Source of the DNA: Parapristionchus giblindavisi | Taxonomy: Eukaryota; Nematoda; Chromadorea; Rhabditida; Diplogasteridae | Direction of reading: 5' to 3' | Assembly (NCBI GenBank): GCA_943737045.1 | Contig: CALSFV010000078.1 | Span: 276,001 to 340,000 of the forward strand | Length of the DNA stretch: 64,000 nucleotides | In this document: positions 62,101 to 64,000 of the stretch, in pieces | Position numbering within the stretch: the stretch's first letter is position 1 | How the letters are laid out: every line of letters starts with the position of its first letter | The notes under the pieces: model-generated | Told to the model about the DNA's origin: nothing | Database searches by the model: none | Seen by the model: the letters and a program-made list of their open reading frames with translations, nothing else | Translations under genes and position numbers: made by a program

Positions 62101-64000
62101 ATTTTACTTGAATCATGCATGTATTCAAACGCCAGAGCGTATTGTCTTATTCACGGCTCTATAGCCGGCCCCATTAATTGGTTTATTTTTGCTCAATTTT
62201 TTCTGTTTTTAAATGTTTTCCCCCTATTGTGTGTTTTATTTTTAAGTAAAAAACATGTAAAAACGAAATAAATTAAACCTATAGGGGGAGTCCGTGCATA
62301 GAGCCGTGAAAAGAGACTGGTGTCTACAGTATGACAAGCGCACTAAGGATCGTGAAGTGACTTTTTTAGCGAGTTACTGTCATATTTTGCTTTCGTAACC
62401 AAATTTGACCAGATTTGTTTGCCTTCATACTTAAATATAAGGTAGGTAATTAAGTGTAGAACGATTTAAGCAAATTTAATTTCTTCCTCCTAGAGAACCG
62501 TCGCATAGAAATTAACGTTCAAAAGTTTGTTTTCGTAATAACTCGATTCTTCGAAGTCCTGACTAAAAAGCGATCCGAGTAAAAGTTGCTTGTATTTGCT
62601 CGAGGAATCGATTGGTACCAATCCCGAGTCGATCGGATGCTTGGGAACCGAAATAATTTTTTCGACCAAATGAACATTTTCGCTTACAGTAACCTTCAGA
62701 CACAAAATCAAACTTTCTCATATGTGTGGCTGAGGTCACCTGGTGGTGTACTATTTTATTCCACATCAAACAAAAATATTTATTTTTCGCATGTCACCAC
62801 CCCCGGTCAGAATGTCAATTCCCTCAGACATGCTCTCTTAGTATGTTGTAGTGCTAGTAGAAGAAGACTAAATTGAGTTGAAGTGATATAGGAAGAAGGA
62901 AGAGGAGATGGAGGACTAGTTGATGGAGAAAGAGTAGTAGGGGGAAGAGGTGATGGAGTATTAGGAACAATGGGAGATTTAGGTCATACGTGGGCACCAC
63001 TGCCGCTTGCGGCCATACCCCCCCCCCCCCCCCCGATTTTGGCACCCGACCCCCACCGAGTTTCCAAAAAAATCACTCAAAATGACGTATAAATGCTCCA
63101 TTTTTTGCCTCAGACCCCCCGATTTTTGCGCCCGACCAATCAATATTAAAATACGTTTAAATATGAGTAGAGTACCTTTGCTTTGCTCTCAATTCTAGTC
63201 TTTTGGTGTACTTTAATGATTTGAGATAATCCTTTGTGTATAGTAATTGGAATAGGTGAGGGTTGTGATAGACTTAGACTTGGACGATATGCGGATCGTG
63301 ACTGTCGTACCTCTTGAATATTTTTATCATCATGACACACATTCTGTGCTATTCTTGTGTGTGCTGTGATTGATAATTTGTTGAGATGGGGAGATTTGAT
63401 TAATTCGTTCAAATGATTCGTGGGACTTGGAATACTTTACCATTTTGGACAAGTAACAACCGCTCACATAGACAAATGACTACTCGAATTAGTCATGATG
63501 ATTAGTTTAAAGGCAGCTGGCACCCAAAAATTTCGATTCGAAATAGTTAAAATAGTTGATCTTATGTTGATAAGCTCAAAGAACTATTCAGAAATATGTA
63601 TTTGAAAGTTTGAAAAGACGCTCTGGTAAGAAGTTGGATTACTGTAGCCTTCTCCACACCACGGCGAGGTTTCCGAACTACAGTATGCTAATTCCATCGA
63701 AAAGCTCAAAATAGCCCATTATTGAGTTTTTTTCTTTTTTTTTTAAAATTCGACACTGCGGATAGAATTATCATCAAAATGTTCAATCTCGAGCAGACTG
63801 TAGTTTTTTAACTGCGCCGTTCTCCTTGCCAGAGAATTCTTATGATTTAAGATGTATATATTTCGAAACAGAATTTCAAGCTCTTTTATATGAGATCAAC
63901 TTGTTTTTCGTTTCCCGGTCCCTTTAATCATTTGATTACAGAGAAGGTTCGTGAAGCGGGCATCGATGAGGGAATCTCTATTCCTCATGTTAGAGATCAA
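59128..64000 (+). CDS. lem-2: LEM-domain inner nuclear membrane protein LEM-2 (3' end beyond window)
   Basis: LEM-2/MAN1-family protein of the inner nuclear membrane that binds BAF and tethers chromatin. Nine in-phase exons give 411 residues before the window ends: 59128-59268, 59393-59616, 59699-59874, 59932-60052, 60107-60209, 60306-60416, 60485-60611, 60672-60842, 63942-64000. Residues 1-45 are a LEM domain ([31 protein letters not shown]). A Ser/Pro/Lys-rich linker with several SP and TP sites follows to about residue 290. Then come TM1 ([19 protein letters not shown]), a short lumenal loop and TM2 ([20 protein letters not shown]). The last exon begins the nucleoplasmic MSC domain ([19 protein letters not shown]). 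The 3.1 kb intron before it holds a 1.9 kb foldback element. The ATG is three bases after a TTCAG acceptor. Confidence 0.93.
60969..62837. mobile_element. 1.9-kb foldback element in the lem-2 intron
   Basis: Arms of roughly 690 bases are inverted near-copies, starting GAGAGCCTGTCTGAGGGAA and ending in the inverse. TTAG lies on both sides (60965-60968, 62838-62841), a possible 4-bp duplication. The centre (61850-62085) is rich in CATGCATGAT-type motifs. The mirrored frames at 61029-61235 and 62563-62769 are arm shadows. No transposase seen. Confidence 0.8.
63018..63034. repeat. C17 homopolymer next to a CCCCCGATTTT repeat pair
   Basis: Seventeen C followed by GATTTTGGCACCCGACC, echoed at 63115-63138 by CCCCCCGATTTTTGCGCCCGACC. 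This looks like part of a worn element with C-rich ends. Confidence 0.6.

Larger units (their letters stand above)
60903..63470 (-). pseudogene. Possible antisense gene remnant inside the lem-2 intron
   Basis: On the minus strand, segments flanking the foldback element are open and Ser/Pro/Thr-rich (around 62988-62838, containing [20 protein letters not shown]). Once the element and one TTAG copy are ignored they share a frame with 60968-60903, which ends NDPDLF and a stop. Another open segment (63412-63170, [12 protein letters not shown]) ends at a plausible donor AAAG|GTACTC. The middle is cut by the foldback element and by a C-run sequence near 63018. No domain recognised; may be chance. 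Confidence 0.3.

Noticed and set aside
61029..62876. Mirrored frames in the lem-2 intron (MMWNKIVH... and MLVFARGID...)
   Set aside because: They are reverse copies within the arms of the foldback element.

Overview
The window is nuclear DNA of a nematode. It is AT-rich, has short exons, GT-AG introns with TTTCAG-type acceptors, trans-splice-like acceptors a few bases before several start codons, and many small palindromic elements. The family content fits a free-living rhabditid or diplogastrid. The high intron number (24 coding exons in the cysteinyl-tRNA synthetase gene) leans towards the latter, but I cannot name a species.

I reconstructed seven protein-coding genes by hand. In each, every exon joins in phase and stays open to a stop or to the window edge. 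In order: (1) 264-3516, minus, a peptide-type (FMRFamide-receptor-like) 7TM receptor; (2) 13218-17493, plus, an armadillo-type repeat protein; (3) 18100-22348, minus, a PAQR3-like seven-helix receptor; (4) 23244-35375, plus, an RRM-like, Arg/Ser/Gly-rich putative RNA-binding protein with two possible 3' ends; (5) 36468-48703, plus, a folliculin-interacting protein (FNIP); (6) 51085-58155, minus, cytosolic cysteinyl-tRNA synthetase; (7) 59128 to the window end, plus, the inner-nuclear-membrane LEM-domain protein lem-2, cut by the window edge. cars-1 and lem-2 are divergent and share a ~970 bp intergenic region; FNIP and cars-1 converge. I see no operon. The genes are unrelated housekeeping and signalling functions, not a pathway.

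The rest is largely non-autonomous DNA transposons, SINEs and simple repeats. The clearest pattern is at least eleven elements with exact 8-bp target-site duplications and terminal inverted repeats (hAT-like), from 119 bp to 1.9 kb, several nested inside other elements. One family (CATAGGTCGAA ends) has six copies. The most unusual element is at 51723-53094: a palindrome carrying two mirror-image arrays of a ~30 bp minisatellite. There is also a degenerate Tc1/mariner copy split by a 1.9 kb element that itself holds a SINE, and a 2.9 kb element with ~630 bp inverted repeats holding two further nested insertions. Stretches 3517-13217, 48704-51084 and 35376-36467 hold no gene that I can support.

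Everything here rests on reading sequence and on family knowledge; no transcript, alignment or database search was available. I found no convincing new biological system. The mobile-element architecture is the most novel content.
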